Assembly (NCBI GenBank): GCA_958295665.1
Contig: OY282560.1
Span: forward strand, 101,471,930 to 101,535,929
Origin: Tipula vernalis
Taxonomy: Eukaryota; Arthropoda; Insecta; Diptera; Tipulidae
DNA length: 64,000 bases
Reading direction: 5' to 3'
Both the position numbers and the translations under genes were made by a program. Shown here in pieces: positions 20,812 through 31,719 of the stretch. Below the pieces are notes generated by a model that was given only the letters and a program-made list of their open reading frames with translations, searched no databases and was not told the DNA's origin. Position 1 is the first letter of the stretch, and every line of letters begins with the position of its first letter.

Positions 20812-21741
20812 TTTTAAGATTTATGCATGCGCGCGTGTGCGACCATATTATACATACAGACAATACGTCTCAGTGCTGAGTTTGGTTTTAATTTTTAATA
20901 ATTTTTTTTTAGTTTGCTTTAAATTCTGTAAGCGTAGCATTGTTATTTTTTATTTATCAATTAAAAAACCGCGATTTATATTTTTTTGGTTTATTTGTTT
21001 TTATTTTATGTATTTTGTCCCGTTTTTCTTGTCTAGAAACATGTTTTCATAATATTGTTGCATTTATTTTTAAAATGAAATAAAAAAATATTTTCTCTAG
21101 AATATGTCTAAGTATTTTGAGTTTGATATGACAATTTACCTGTCCAGTTTGTCTGCATATATGTTATATGTACAATGTATTGTATACAATATATCTTTAG
21201 TTATTTGTTGTTATTATTGATTGAATATACAAAACAAACCATTGTTGATTTATTTTATTTGAAATACAAATATTGTCTGTGGTCACAATCGATGAGGTCA
21301 AGATTTTTTTTTATTTACTCTATAGAGTGCTGGCGCGAATTGTAAATTGCTTTAGGGCACAGCAATACAGATTTTATCAAGTAGTTTAATGCTGTTTCAG
21401 TGTATTGTTACACAATTGATGAAATGGTGAACTGGCTAGTAAGAGGACAACGAAACCTCTGCGCAGCACTGCAAATAACCGAGGAACTTTAGAAAAGTTT
21501 AAAGATTTAAATAAATTAGAACTTTAAAATTGTAGAAATTTCAAAATTTTTTCAAAATAATTTTAAGAATCACTGGTGGTTCCTTAGAGCAAGGATATAA
21601 CTTTATCGTTGATGATACTGATGTGAATTCACTGTTCCAGGAAAAGTACGATTAACGGGGTCAGGTTTCTTGTTGGAGTAAAATCTTGCATATCTCGATT
21701 TAGTGATCGACGATAAATGGACTTAAGAAACAATGAACAGA
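20812..21741 (+). other. 3' flank of the odorant receptor, no gene
   Basis: AATAAA-type signals occur downstream of the stop, for example in ATGAAATAAAAAAATATT near 21075, and could serve polyadenylation. The rest is AT-rich without recognisable genes or repeats, up to the 9-bp direct repeat that starts the composite element. Confidence 0.4.
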
Positions 21742-21750
21742 TAATGAAAC

Positions 21751-22335
21751 ACGTATGAGAAGTTAGCACGAAATTTTCATCCCCAAAAGGCTTTTTTCTA
21801 AATTGTGTGTCTCAGCTAAAATTTAAGGAAATTTTCATTCCATCCAGAAAAAAATATTCAAAACTCTTAACCAAACGGTATTCATCCCGAAAAATAATTG
21901 TTAAGAAATAGATTAAGGTTTAAGAGGATTATAGTAGAATAAATATAAAAATCAAATATTTGATGATTCCTTTGGACACAAAATATGTCATTTATAGTAA
22001 ATAAACAATAAATACGCGATCAAATTTCAATTTCTAAATTTTTTGTGCTGATCTCAGAGATGTCCCCAAGAAATGTTGTATGGTATCCGACTTCTTAACA
22101 CTTATGCAATTAGCAAAAATTTAATAACAATCAAAATTTAATTATTCCGTGGGGAATTACATTAGTGTTAAAATTAGTACCCATCCCCTCCTTCGTATAG
22201 GTGGGGCGGGGGCTAACTTTGAAACTTAAATATGAACCTCTATTTTTTGTTTCTGATTCGGATTGTACGGCTAAAAATACGTAGGATTTAACTGAAACAT
22301 TTTTTTCGATTTATGATAGATGGCGCTGTAATTGA
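21751..22335 (+). repeat. Left inverted arm of the composite element
   Basis: 585 bp, matching the right arm in inverted orientation in several long blocks. Examples are the outer ACGTATGAGAAG region, GACTTCTTAAC with TTTGGACACAAAATATG, and the inner TTTATGATAGATGGCGCTGT. The inner end is sharp at GCGCTGTAATTGA. Arm-to-arm identity is high but not complete. Confidence 0.85.
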
Positions 22336-22485
22336 CGATATTCAATTTTGATTAAAGATGATGAGGCGAGGGGAGTCATGTAAATCAAGCACCCTTTCCC
22401 AGTTGTTCGAAATTTACAAAATGAATACATTTTTTGACCACCAATTTCTAGTATTTACAATGAAACCGTGGTATTTTTATTGCAG

Positions 22486-22583
22486 ACGTATTGGAGAATC
22501 GTTTGCGTAGGTTCTCAGTAGGAGAAATCGAAAAAGAATATCGTCAATTTACTTATTTACAAAAAAATCTATTCTACAGTTAA
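22486..22583 (+). CDS. Candidate terminal exon of a lost host-element gene (unrecognised)
   Basis: After a strong acceptor-like sequence (TTTTTATTGCAG, ending at 22485), one frame is open for 31 codons to a TAA at 22581-22583. It encodes a charged helical peptide containing LENRLRRFSVGEIEKEYRQ. It lies inside the composite element between the left arm and the LINE, and its codon content is unlike the AT noise around it. It could be the last exon of the DNA transposon's own transposase, but no family was recognised and no upstream exon was found. Chance is possible. Confidence 0.25.
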
Positions 22584-22672
22584 AAAAAAAACTTAATGAA
22601 TAGTAACTACATAGTATAATATAATAATTAAAATTTGTACAATACGGAATATATGCCAAAAATATTATAAAA

Positions 22673-25598
22673 TCAAAAATTGCAACTACGAATTTCGTAC
22701 CGAAAGCATTTCCTCGATTTTTCAAAATGAAACAAATGATAATAATCATTGAAAATTCTGGCCATTGAAGCCGTCGGTTCGTTATAGCCATAATTAGTTC
22801 TATGAAATTCGATAAATAGAAATTCCCTTTGCCGCAAACTTCTACCCGGCACATAAATGTTCCAGGCAGAAATAAGATTAGGGCATCTTATACGACCGTT
22901 CAAAGAATCCCCGACAAACATTGCTGACGCAATTTTTCGACGCTTCGCTAAAGTATCAATTCGAAGGCTTTGACACCGATTTTCATACCCTGGAAAATTA
23001 CGCACTTGCTGCCACATAGGCTGATTACGATCTGAAAGATAACCAAGCTTTCTATAAACGTTAATGGTAAAACGTTTCTGAATTGATTCCAATCTTTTAA
23101 TCTGTACTTCATGGTGAGGATACCAAACAACCGCCGCATATTCCAGGTGAGATCTAACTAGAGAAGTATATAAACTAACACATGAAAAAATATCAACAAA
23201 CTCTTTTGCCATTCTAAAAATAAAACCCAACATAGAATTGGCTTTTAATATTATTTTGTCTAGATGTAAAGCAAAAGTTAATTTTTGATCAAAGACTACA
23301 CCTAAGTCAACAATCGAAGTTACTCTACAAAGTTCATTACCCTCCAACTGATAATTGAAAACAATCGGATTGGATGTTCTATAGAACGACATGATGTTGC
23401 ATTTATTAATATTGATCAACAATTTATTCGTAGAGCACCAACGAGATAATGAATTAATTTCTGATTGAAATACTTCTGCATCATTTAAAGATTGAAAATG
23501 TTTAAAAATCTTCAAATCGTCTGCAAATAATAAGCAGTTACAAAATTTAAAATTATTCGGAATGTCATTCATAAATAAAAGAAAAATGATTGGGCCCAAA
23601 TGTGATCCCTGCGGAACCCCAGAATGGCAATATATATAATCCGATTTGACTTGATTCAATAAAACATATTGTCTTCTTCCCACCAGATAAGAACCAATCC
23701 ATTTTAAAAAATTAGGGGCAACACCAATTTCTGAGAGCTTTTTTTATAATGATTGTATGGTCAATTGAATCAAAGGCTTTAGCAAAATCAAAGTAAATCG
23801 CATCAACCTTGGCGGCTTGTGACTCAAGTGATTCTATAGCGAATTTAGTAAATTGTAAAAGATTGGTAGTCGTAGATTTTCTACTGGTGAAACCGTGCTG
23901 AAAATCCGAGATAATTTCTTTTGTATGAAATGACAGATGTTTTGTCACAATTAACTCGAAAAGTTTTGGGATCGATGAAAGAATTGAGATTCCACGATAA
24001 TTGGATACATCAGAGCGGTCCCCCTTTTTGTAAATTGGAATAATATGTGACACTTTCCAAGCGGTTGGAAAATAGCCGTTAACTAACGATTGGTTAAAAC
24101 TAAAACATAAAGGAGTTGCAATATATGATGCAAAACATTTAATTATTGACGAGGGAATACAGTCAGGCCCACATCCATCATTAAAATCCAAAAGGGAATT
24201 ACATATATCATCTTCAGTTATAGATAAATAAGGAATATTAAATTGACAATTACTGACAATAGGGTCATCAACAATAAGACTACTGTTATCTTTATAAACC
24301 GATTGAAAGAAGCTTGCAAAACCTGTACATATTTCTGATACAGTGCAGAGCTGAACTCCATCATAATTCATAATCGACGGAAAGCCCGTTGTTTTGCGCT
24401 TATCATTAACAAACTTCCAAAATGATTTGGGGTTTTGTTTGATATTAGCTTCGATCGTTTTTATGTATTGTAGATATTTAGTATGAAATTCGGATTTAAA
24501 TTGATCCCGAAGATTGACAAAAATAGATTTGTTAGAGTCACAATCATTGGTTCGAAGTCTGTAAAAGGCTTTATTCTTACGGTTACGCAGATTAATCAAA
24601 TCCGAATCAAACCATGGAGGGTAACTGTAGTTACGTTTCCTTTTCAAAGGTACGAAACGGTCGAAGGCCAGAAACAGCAAATCATTAAAACTTTTTACAT
24701 TTACATCAATATCATTGTTAAGAAATAACTCATTCCAGCATATGCATCGGAGAAACTCAGACATACCGTGGGAATCGCATGCTTTAAAATCATAAAACGA
24801 ATCATCCACAGAAAATTCACGACATTTAGCATTAACGTTATTAACATGAAATTCAATTTCGAGAGAATTATGATCTTTATCATTGTTCTTAAAAGATGTC
24901 AAAGATTCGTAAACTGACAAATATTCCGTATTATTAACAAAAATTAAATCTAGAAACGAATTATTATCATTAGAATATAAATTAATTTGTTTAAGATTAA
25001 AACTAAATAATGCGTCTATTACCGCCGAGTAATTGATAGACAAAACATTAGAAGGTAATATATCTAATGATTCGGAATCAACCGACCAATTAATATTGGT
25101 TAAATTAAAATCGCCCAACACTACTATAGTATCATTACAATGAGACATATTAACTATTTCACTTATACAATCTATGTATGTAATTTAAATAAATATCGAT
25201 ACAAGATCTAGGCGGTATATATAGAACTATAAAATAAAATGTTTTTTTACAAATAAAAACTTTAACACATAAAAATTCAATTGTTACACAGCCCGGTACA
25301 ATGATACGCTCACAATGAAGTGATGAATGAACAGCCAAGAGAACACCACCTCTCGTTTGTTTCGAGCTATTCAAAGGTGATCTGTCACATCAAAAACAAC
25401 AAAATAATTTGGAAAGAATTCAGCGTTGTAAATTCCACAATGAAATCCAATTTCCACAATAGCATATAATTGGAAATGCATCGAATAAAATAAATTGCGG
25501 AATTCCATAGACTTCGATGACATTCCCCCAACATTGCGATAAAATAATTTATAGAGTATGCAATTCGATTTTTGGCTGGGATCTGTTATTGACTGCAT
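22673..25598 (-). pseudogene. LINE ORF2: APE endonuclease and reverse transcriptase (CR1/jockey-like)
   Basis: The ORF opens at 25598 (MQSITDPSQ), overlapping the ORF1 stop by 13 bases. The endonuclease is spread over three frames: YAIVEIGF (usually TETW), FFPNYFVVF, LNSSKQTRGGVLLAV and VVLGDFNLTN (about 25100). The RT has VSHIIPIYKKGDRSDVSNYR with GISILSS, QHGFTSRKST, AIYFDFAKAFDSIDH, SGVPQGSHLGP and catalytic FADD at about 23520. A long C-terminal region follows (VDLGVVFDQKLTF, SHLEYAAVVW). Only three one-base frameshifts (about 25385, 25155 and 23740) break an otherwise full-length frame of roughly 970 codons. It is a recently dead copy or one with assembly errors. Confidence 0.9.
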
Positions 25599-26488
25599 GG
25601 AGGTCGTTGAAGTAAAGGAAAAAAATTATTGTTCTTATTTTGTTTCCTCTTATAAATCACAAATTCCTTTATCAATGAACCTGATGGCCATGAGCTAGGT
25701 TGAAGCAAGCTATCCACGCTAGATACCGGAACATTTATCCGAAACGAAGAAAAATTACGGTCTTCTTCATTGATTCGACGTGATAATATGCGTTTGCAAC
25801 TAACATCCACAACACCAAACTTGTCTTTTAGATAGGATAAAACTTCCAGTTCAGAAACGTCTTTATGGAGTCTGGACATAAAAATGGTTTTCCGGGGTGC
25901 AACCACTTGGAGTGATGAAATCAAGTCACCGGTGCCGATTATAATTTGCCGCTGTTTCGGAATCATCGAATGTTTAGATGAAATTACCCGTTCATGTTGA
26001 GAACTCGTTGTGTTACTAGATAGAGTCAGACAACCATCATTAGTCATCATCGTCGATAATAAATTTGTATCCAGTTCAGTTTGAACTGGAGTTACGGTAC
26101 CACCATTATCATTACTTTTATTATTAATGTTTTTATGATTCACATTCGTATTATCATTAATTTTAATATTTTTATTATTACACATTTTATTTATAGAATT
26201 TGAAGTAACGGCATTATGACAATTTTTGGTATTGTATAATTTTGAACTCATGGACATTAAATCACTCTGAAGGTTATGAAAGTTTGTATTAATAACATTA
26301 ACAGATTCTGTTATTTTTGAAAATAACTTCATTTGGGATTTTAACAGGCCACCACAGTCGTCACAAATATATCGTAGATTTTTTAGCTGACAAATTAAAT
26401 CAAAGGTCGTTTTGCTTTTGATTCCAAAACACTTAAAGTCAATTACTTTATCACAAAGAACACAACAAAAATACTGTTCTTTTGAAGT
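25586..26488 (-). CDS. LINE ORF1 with PHD-like zinc finger
   Basis: The annotated ATG at 26332 gives 248 residues, but the frame is open upstream to about 26488 and encodes a zinc-finger block: FCCVLCDKVIDFKCFG, then TFDLICQLKNLRYICDDC. Its Cys spacing resembles the PHD-like fingers in ORF1 of CR1-type LINEs. A Asn/Lys-rich linker follows, then a region with IFMSRLHKDVSELEVLSYLK and FRINVPVSSVDSLLQPSSWP, which looks like the RNA-binding-like ORF1 C-terminus. The product would be the RNA chaperone of the retrotransposition complex. The ORF start reaches the inner edge of the right inverted arm (26489), so the true 5' end may have been lost or fused there. No frame breaks were seen. Confidence 0.75.
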   Translation of the reverse strand, partial: TSKEQYFCCVLCDKVIDFKCFGIKSKTTFDLICQLKNLRYICDDCGGLLKSQMKLFSKITESVNVINTNFHNLQSDLMSMSSKLYNTKNCHNAVTSNSINKMCNNKNIKINDNTNVNHKNINNKSNDNGGTVTPVQTELDTNLLSTMMTNDGCLTLSSNTTSSQHERVISSKHSMIPKQRQIIIGTGDLISSLQVVAPRKTIFMSRLHKDVSELEVLSYLKDKFGVVDVSCKRILSRRINEEDRNFSSFRINVPVSSVDSLLQPSSWPSGSLIKEFVIYKRKQNKNNNFFPLLQRPPCSQ

Positions 26489-27512
26489 TCAATTACAGCG
26501 CCATCTATCATAAATCGAAAAAAATGTTTCAGTTAAATCCTACGTATTTTTAGCCGAATCTGCAATTAAAAATAGGGGTTCATATTTTAGTTTCAAAGTT
26601 ACCCCCCGCTCCACCTACAAGGAGGAGGAGGGGAGGGGGGGCGGGTTATTAATTTTTACACTAATGTGTTTCCCCCACGGAATAATTAAATTTTGATCTT
26701 CACCATTTTTTTCGTAGAGTGCTTATTTTACGAGATATTTGAGTGTATCAGGTTAAAAAAATCACCCGGTATATTTCATAACGTTGACTCCGTTTGGTTG
26801 AGATTTGTTTTTTTTGTATTGTGTACAGCCGTTCAAACTTATTTCCATTTCCAAAACCTAAAAATATTCTTATAGACCAAATCAAATTCGCAAAAACAAA
26901 TCCGAATTAACTCAGAATGAAGTGACGCTCCACGTTTTGTCAAACATACCTCGTAATATTTATATCATGATTCATGACGTCAATCGAAAATTCGTCGATT
27001 CTATTAACGAGAATAAATAATAAATTATGCTTCGTTTTATAGCAGATTTTGAATGAGTAATATCAAATTTGTTTGATTTTTTCGTTTTTATCAAAGGCCG
27101 TGTTTCAAATGAATACAAAACCGAATAGAAAGTTAAAAAGTTAAATTTTTGGGCCTTTTATTCACCACAAAAATTTTGAGTGCTAAGAAGTCGGATACCA
27201 TACATCATTTCTTTGGGACATTTCTGAGATCGGCACAAGAAATTTAGAAATTAAAATTTGATTACTATAAATGTACATATTTTGTGTCCAAAGGAATCAT
27301 CAAATATTTGAATTTTATATTTATTGTACTATAATCCTCTTAAACCTTAATCTATTTCTTAACAATTATTTTTCGGGATGAATACCGTTTGGTTAAGAGT
27401 TTTGAATATTTTTTTCTGGATGGAATGAAAATTTCCTTAAATTTTAGCTGAGACACACAATTTAGAAAAAAGCCTTTTGGGGATGAAAATTTCGTGCTAA
27501 CTTCTCATACGT
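26489..27512 (-). repeat. Right inverted arm of the composite element
   Basis: 1,024 bp in inverted orientation to 21751-22335. The outer 330 bp (to about 27185) and the inner 210 bp (26489-26700) match the left arm. About 440-480 bp between them has no counterpart on the left, so one arm gained an insertion or the other lost sequence. The outer end CTTCTCATACGT abuts the 9-bp duplication. Confidence 0.85.
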
Positions 27513-27729
27513 TAATGAAACTCCAGCAACTAAATGATATAATGTCCTTATCACTGAGCATTACCACCAAGTAGCTCAACGACAACCGTTGCTGCAAAAT
27601 AATATCGTTTCCGTTTGATGTCGTTTAAGGTAGCTTAATCGCCAAATACTGAGACACCATGAAAACAATACATAAATGTTACTTTATCCAGTCGATATGA
27701 TTTAGAAAGGCATTTTTTGGTGTACATAC

Positions 27730-28440
27730 ATGATCGCGACCGATAAAAATGGTCAGACGGAGGCAACGAAAATCGCAATTTTACTGTGGTTAATTGGAAC
27801 AAAGGGCGCCAATATTTACAATACTTTGTTTCCAAATGATGGATCCGAACAGTCACTGCTTGTAACAGTAATCACAACACAAGAAATTCCAGCGACATCA
27901 ACGGCAGGAGCACGCACCGAAACGGTAACAACACAGCGAACATTGGCTGATGTGTTGAAGGCATTTGATAATCATTGTCTGCCACAGAAAAACGTGACTA
28001 TGGAGTCATTCAAATTCAACAATCTGAACCAAAAGGAATGTCAGCCATTCAGCGAAGTTTTGACCGAGCTCCGTGCGCAAATTGAACGTTGTGAATTTAA
28101 TTGTTCGTGCGGATTGTCGTATGAAAACCGAATGTTGCGTGATCGAATCATTACTGGGGTGTTTGACAAGAATCTTCAGTTAAAGTTGCTCGACGATCGA
28201 CGATTGGTTGACAATCTCCATTGGGACGATGTATCATCATCAGGTAATTCAACGAATAAAAAGCAGAAATTGGAAACAATTCTTAGTGGCAAAAATTTTG
28301 TTTTTAGAATAAATTCAATCGGATCAAAAAGAAAACGATGGACCAAGGCATACCATGTAGGAAATAAACTAGTTAAGTTCAAAGTCGATACTGGAGCAGA
28401 CGTCAATTGTATGGTATACCGTTGAGAATCATTAAAAAAT
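27730..28440 (+). pseudogene. Ty3/gypsy gag fused to protease, internally shortened
   Basis: The frame includes KIAILLWLIGTKGANIYNTL, then TLADVLKAFDNHCLPQKNV and FKFNNLNQKECQPFSEVLTE, a K02A2.6-like gypsy gag. After about 190 residues it passes through a Lys-rich stretch straight to VKFKVDTGADVNCM, the retropepsin active site (DTGAD), and stops at TGA 28423-28425. The zinc knuckles that normally separate gag and protease are missing, so a deletion of that region is likely. The 5' LTR is not present between here and the composite element end at 27521. Confidence 0.8.
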
Positions 28441-29850
28441 TAAATTAAAACATGAGCAAAATGACTTCCCTGTATTTGACTATAGTAACAATAAAATTAA
28501 AGTTTATGGTATTGCCGAGATTAAATTAAGAGATTCTAAATTAAATATTGAACAAATAACAGAATTCATTGTTGTTGACGACACATTTGAACCGATACTT
28601 GGGCTTGAAATCTGCACAGTCTTTGGATTGATTGAGCCAATCAATATTGATTCGATTATATGCTCAAATGCAGGAGAAAGGTTTGTAGGTGAAAATATCG
28701 ATGTTTTCTCTGGTCTTGGAAAGATTCCCGGAAAATTCGCCATACATCTACAAGAAAATACCAAACCAGTCGTGCATTGTAGAAAGCGATTTCCGGATAC
28801 AATCATTAAGAAGCTTAAGCAAAAACTTGATGACATGGTAGAGTCGGGAATCATAACGCCGCAGTGACTCTTCCAACAGATTGGGTCAATAATTTGCAAG
28901 TGGTTGAGAAATCAAGCGGTGATTTGCGAGTTTGCTTGGATCCCAAACCTCTCAATAAGTGCCTCAGGCGTGAACATTATTTGATACCCACTGTGGATGA
29001 ATTGACCTCAGAATTGGTTGATCAGAAAGTATTCACAGTATTAGACTGCTCAAATGGATTTTGGCAATTGGAATTAGATGAAACGAGTTCAGAATTGGCA
29101 ACATTCATGACACCCTTTGGTCGGTATAAATTCAATAGACTTGCGTTTGGCTTAAATATTTCACCAGAGATTTTTCAGAGATGCATGGTACAGATTTTTG
29201 ATGATATTGCAATAGTAGCCTGTAACGAAGAGGAACATGACAGAATCTTGAAAATCGTTCTTGAGCATGCTCGCTCGAACAATGTCAAGTTCAACCCGGG
29301 CAAGATTCAATACTGCAAATCAGAGGTCAAATTCATGGGTCTTATTTTGTCGGATGGAAAAATTAGACCGGTCCAAAAACATATTGATGCCATTTTGAAA
29401 ATGAAAAAGCCAACCGACAAACACGCCGTGTCACGTTTATTGGGTCTTTATAAGTACTTGGCAAATTTCATTCCAAATCTGTCAAAGTTGACAGCGGAAC
29501 TGCGTTTATTATCGGGGAAAGAAACTCCGTTTGAATGGAACGAAAAACACGATATTGAACTTGACAATATAAAGAAAATAATCACATCCGACCCGGTGTT
29601 AAAACCATTTAATCCGGAAAATCCAATCTTCATTCAAACAGATGCATCAAAAGATGGACTTGGTTCGGGTTTGATTCTAGAAGAGCATCCGGTTGCATTT
29701 GCGTCTAGAACGCTTAGTAAAGCTGAAAAGAGATGGGTGCAAATTTAAAAAGAACTTTTGGCTATGGGATTTGCATGTAAACGTTTTCATAACTTTGTCT
29801 ATGGACGTCGATTTATAGTTGAAAGTGATCATAAGCCACTTATAAGGGCA
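28441..29850 (+). pseudogene. Ty3/gypsy reverse transcriptase and RNase H
   Basis: The protease tail (FEPILGLEICTVFGL) leads into VHCRKRFPDTIIKKLKQKLD, a frame change near 28860, and a 294-codon RT: DLRVCLDPKPLNKCL, FTVLDCSNGFWQLELDE, RYKFNRLAFGLNISPEIFQR. The catalytic palm is shortened: CMVQIFDDIAIV replaces a longer segment normally ending in YxDD, about a dozen residues are gone and the Tyr is lost. RNase H follows (FIQTDASKDGLG, VAFASRTLSKAEKRW), interrupted by TAA at 29746-29748, then ACKRFHNFVYGRRF and ESDHKPLI. Another deletion joins this to LADYLSRAQLD at about 29850. Confidence 0.88.
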
Positions 29851-31214
29851 AACATATGTTGTTGGCTGATTATCTCTCTCGTGCACAATTGGACACAATT
29901 GAAGAAGACACAGAATTGAACACAGCGTCACACGATCCGTATGTGTATCGAGGGATTATTATGATTATTATAGACAGATAATAGCGTCGGATGAGGATCT
30001 TAAACGCGTATGTGACTACGTAAGAAATGGTTGGCCCGACTATTGATCTCTGAATGATTTTGCCAGGGTATTTCATAAACTAAAATCCGAACTGCATTTC
30101 GAAAATGGGTTGTTATTCCGAAACCACCGACTCGTAATTCCAATGAAATTGCAAAATAAAATTGCAAAATGGCTACACGAACTACACTTGGGAATTGATA
30201 AAACACTTGCCAGGGCCAGAATGTTGTACTTTTGGCCGGAAATGAACACAAAAATCAAAGAAATGATTGCATCATGCAATATTTGTGAAAACTTCAAACG
30301 AAACAATCAAAAGGAACCATTGCTTCAAGAAATAAATCCAAAGTATCCATACCACATCGTGTCGGTTGATCTATTTGAATATGCTGGTCTCGATTTCATG
30401 TCAATTTTTGACGCATATTTAAACTACTTGGTAGCAATTACGCTACGATAAATTTGGTTCGATCGATTTCAATCGCGTAGCAATCGCGAAAATTATTTTG
30501 AAGCGTTCCTACGAAGCAAATGAAGTAAACCAATTCCAATACAGAATCATGGAGTACAACACGACTCCGGTGGCAAGTATAAGTCTCACACCATCAGAGC
30601 TATTCTTTGGCAGATTGATCAAAACAAGATTGCCAGTATCGCAACAACTTCTTGTCAGAAACAACATGAAAGAGGAAGATATTCAGAAAAGAATTCAAAA
30701 TAAGAAAGAACGGCAAAAATATTACTATGATCGAAACGTAAGATCATTACCATCGTTGAACTTGGGTGACTTGGTGATATTTAAGAAAAATGGAAAAGAA
30801 TGGCATTATGGAAAAATAATTGGAATAGATAATGAACGTTCATACATTATTGAAGATGCATTCAACAATTATTTTAGACGTAACCGTAGATTTACTTTTA
30901 TTATAGCTAAAACAAAGAATGAATATTTTAGTGCTAGTGAATTGTTATTCGAAGATAAAGTTAAATGGGGTCAAATAGTTAATTTGCCAGAAATCCAAAG
31001 ACACAAGAAACAGTCAATAACGATCTTTTCAGTGAACATCAAAAATAACTCCGCATCGGAATATGATACAGCTGAAGGTGAAAATTCAGAAGCAACTTCG
31101 GGTAGTGATAGTGAGGTAGCTCCTCAACCTGCCATTCAAGCTCCAAATAATCAAAGAGAAGTCAGAAAGCGCAGTGGTCGTAGCTCAAGATCGCCGGATA
31201 GGTATGGCTGGTGA
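29850..31214 (+). pseudogene. Ty3/gypsy integrase with catalytic core deleted
   Basis: LADYLSRAQLDTIEED ends RNase H. Integrase begins with LRNHRLVIP-like text, WLHELHLGIDKTLARARMLY with FWPEM, and CNICENFKR (zinc finger), then YPYHIVSVDLFEY with the first catalytic Asp. At about 30450 the frame stops, and after 30 bp the sequence resumes at the far end of the core: FQYRIMEYNTTPVASISLTP with SELFFGR. The DD region between them is therefore missing. The C-terminal part (LGDLVIFKKNGKEWHYGKI, then a basic RKRSGRSSRSPDRY tail) is intact to the stop at 31212-31214, just before the LTR. Confidence 0.85.
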
Positions 31215-31218
31215 AAAT

Positions 31219-31489
31219 TGTAACAGTCATAGGGGTTTGCCTGGTCCAGATCATGACTGTTAATAATTTAAAATTAGAATTAAAAAGAAAAATGCGTGTA
31301 ATAATAATGTGAACGAATCTTAAGTTCTCATGTGACATTTGTAAAGTGAGCAACTGTAACAAACGTCATTGACAGTTCAGTGGAGCATCAACGATCATAC
31401 AACCAACATGGACAAGTTATAGTTGAATAAAAAAACATCATTATTAATGTTAAACTAGTTGTGTTGTATTATTTATACATTCTATTACA
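31219..31489 (+). mobile_element. 3' LTR of the Ty3/gypsy element
   Basis: It starts four bases after the pol stop with TGTAACAGTC and ends TCTATTACA, so the ends are the inverted pair TGTAA/TTACA, over 271 bp. It contains GAATAAAAAAACATC (about 31424), a likely polyadenylation signal. The 5' partner is absent, so the ends are judged from structure only. Confidence 0.65.
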
Positions 31490-31719
31490 GTGTCCTATAT
31501 TAAATTATTTTATTAATTATTCCAATATTAACATCTTATCATATTCAGACTTAAATCCATATAATTTCCACCTGCTAATGGAATTAATTAAATAATTAGT
31601 TAACCACATCCATACTCCTAAATTAAAAATTTGTTTCTCCTTCTAAAACTTTAAATTCTATATCCGGCATTACCACATCAATAAGGCCCACCGTTTACCA
31701 CCATCTCAACCACACCTCA

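Larger units (their letters stand above)
21742..27521. mobile_element. Composite foldback/Mutator-like element: 9-bp target duplication, long inverted arms, LINE in the loop
   Basis: A perfect 9-bp direct repeat TAATGAAAC lies at 21742-21750 and 27513-27521. Directly inside it, the two ends are inverted copies of each other: ACGTATGAGAAGTTAGCACG on the left, and its reverse complement on the right ending at 27512. The arms span 21751-22335 and 26489-27512. The loop holds a nearly complete two-ORF LINE on the minus strand. Nine-base target duplications with long inverted ends are known for Mutator-like and foldback (FB) transposons. The class assignment is inference, because no transposase catalytic core was recognised. 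The precise duplication shows the ends are real transposon ends. Confidence 0.85.
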
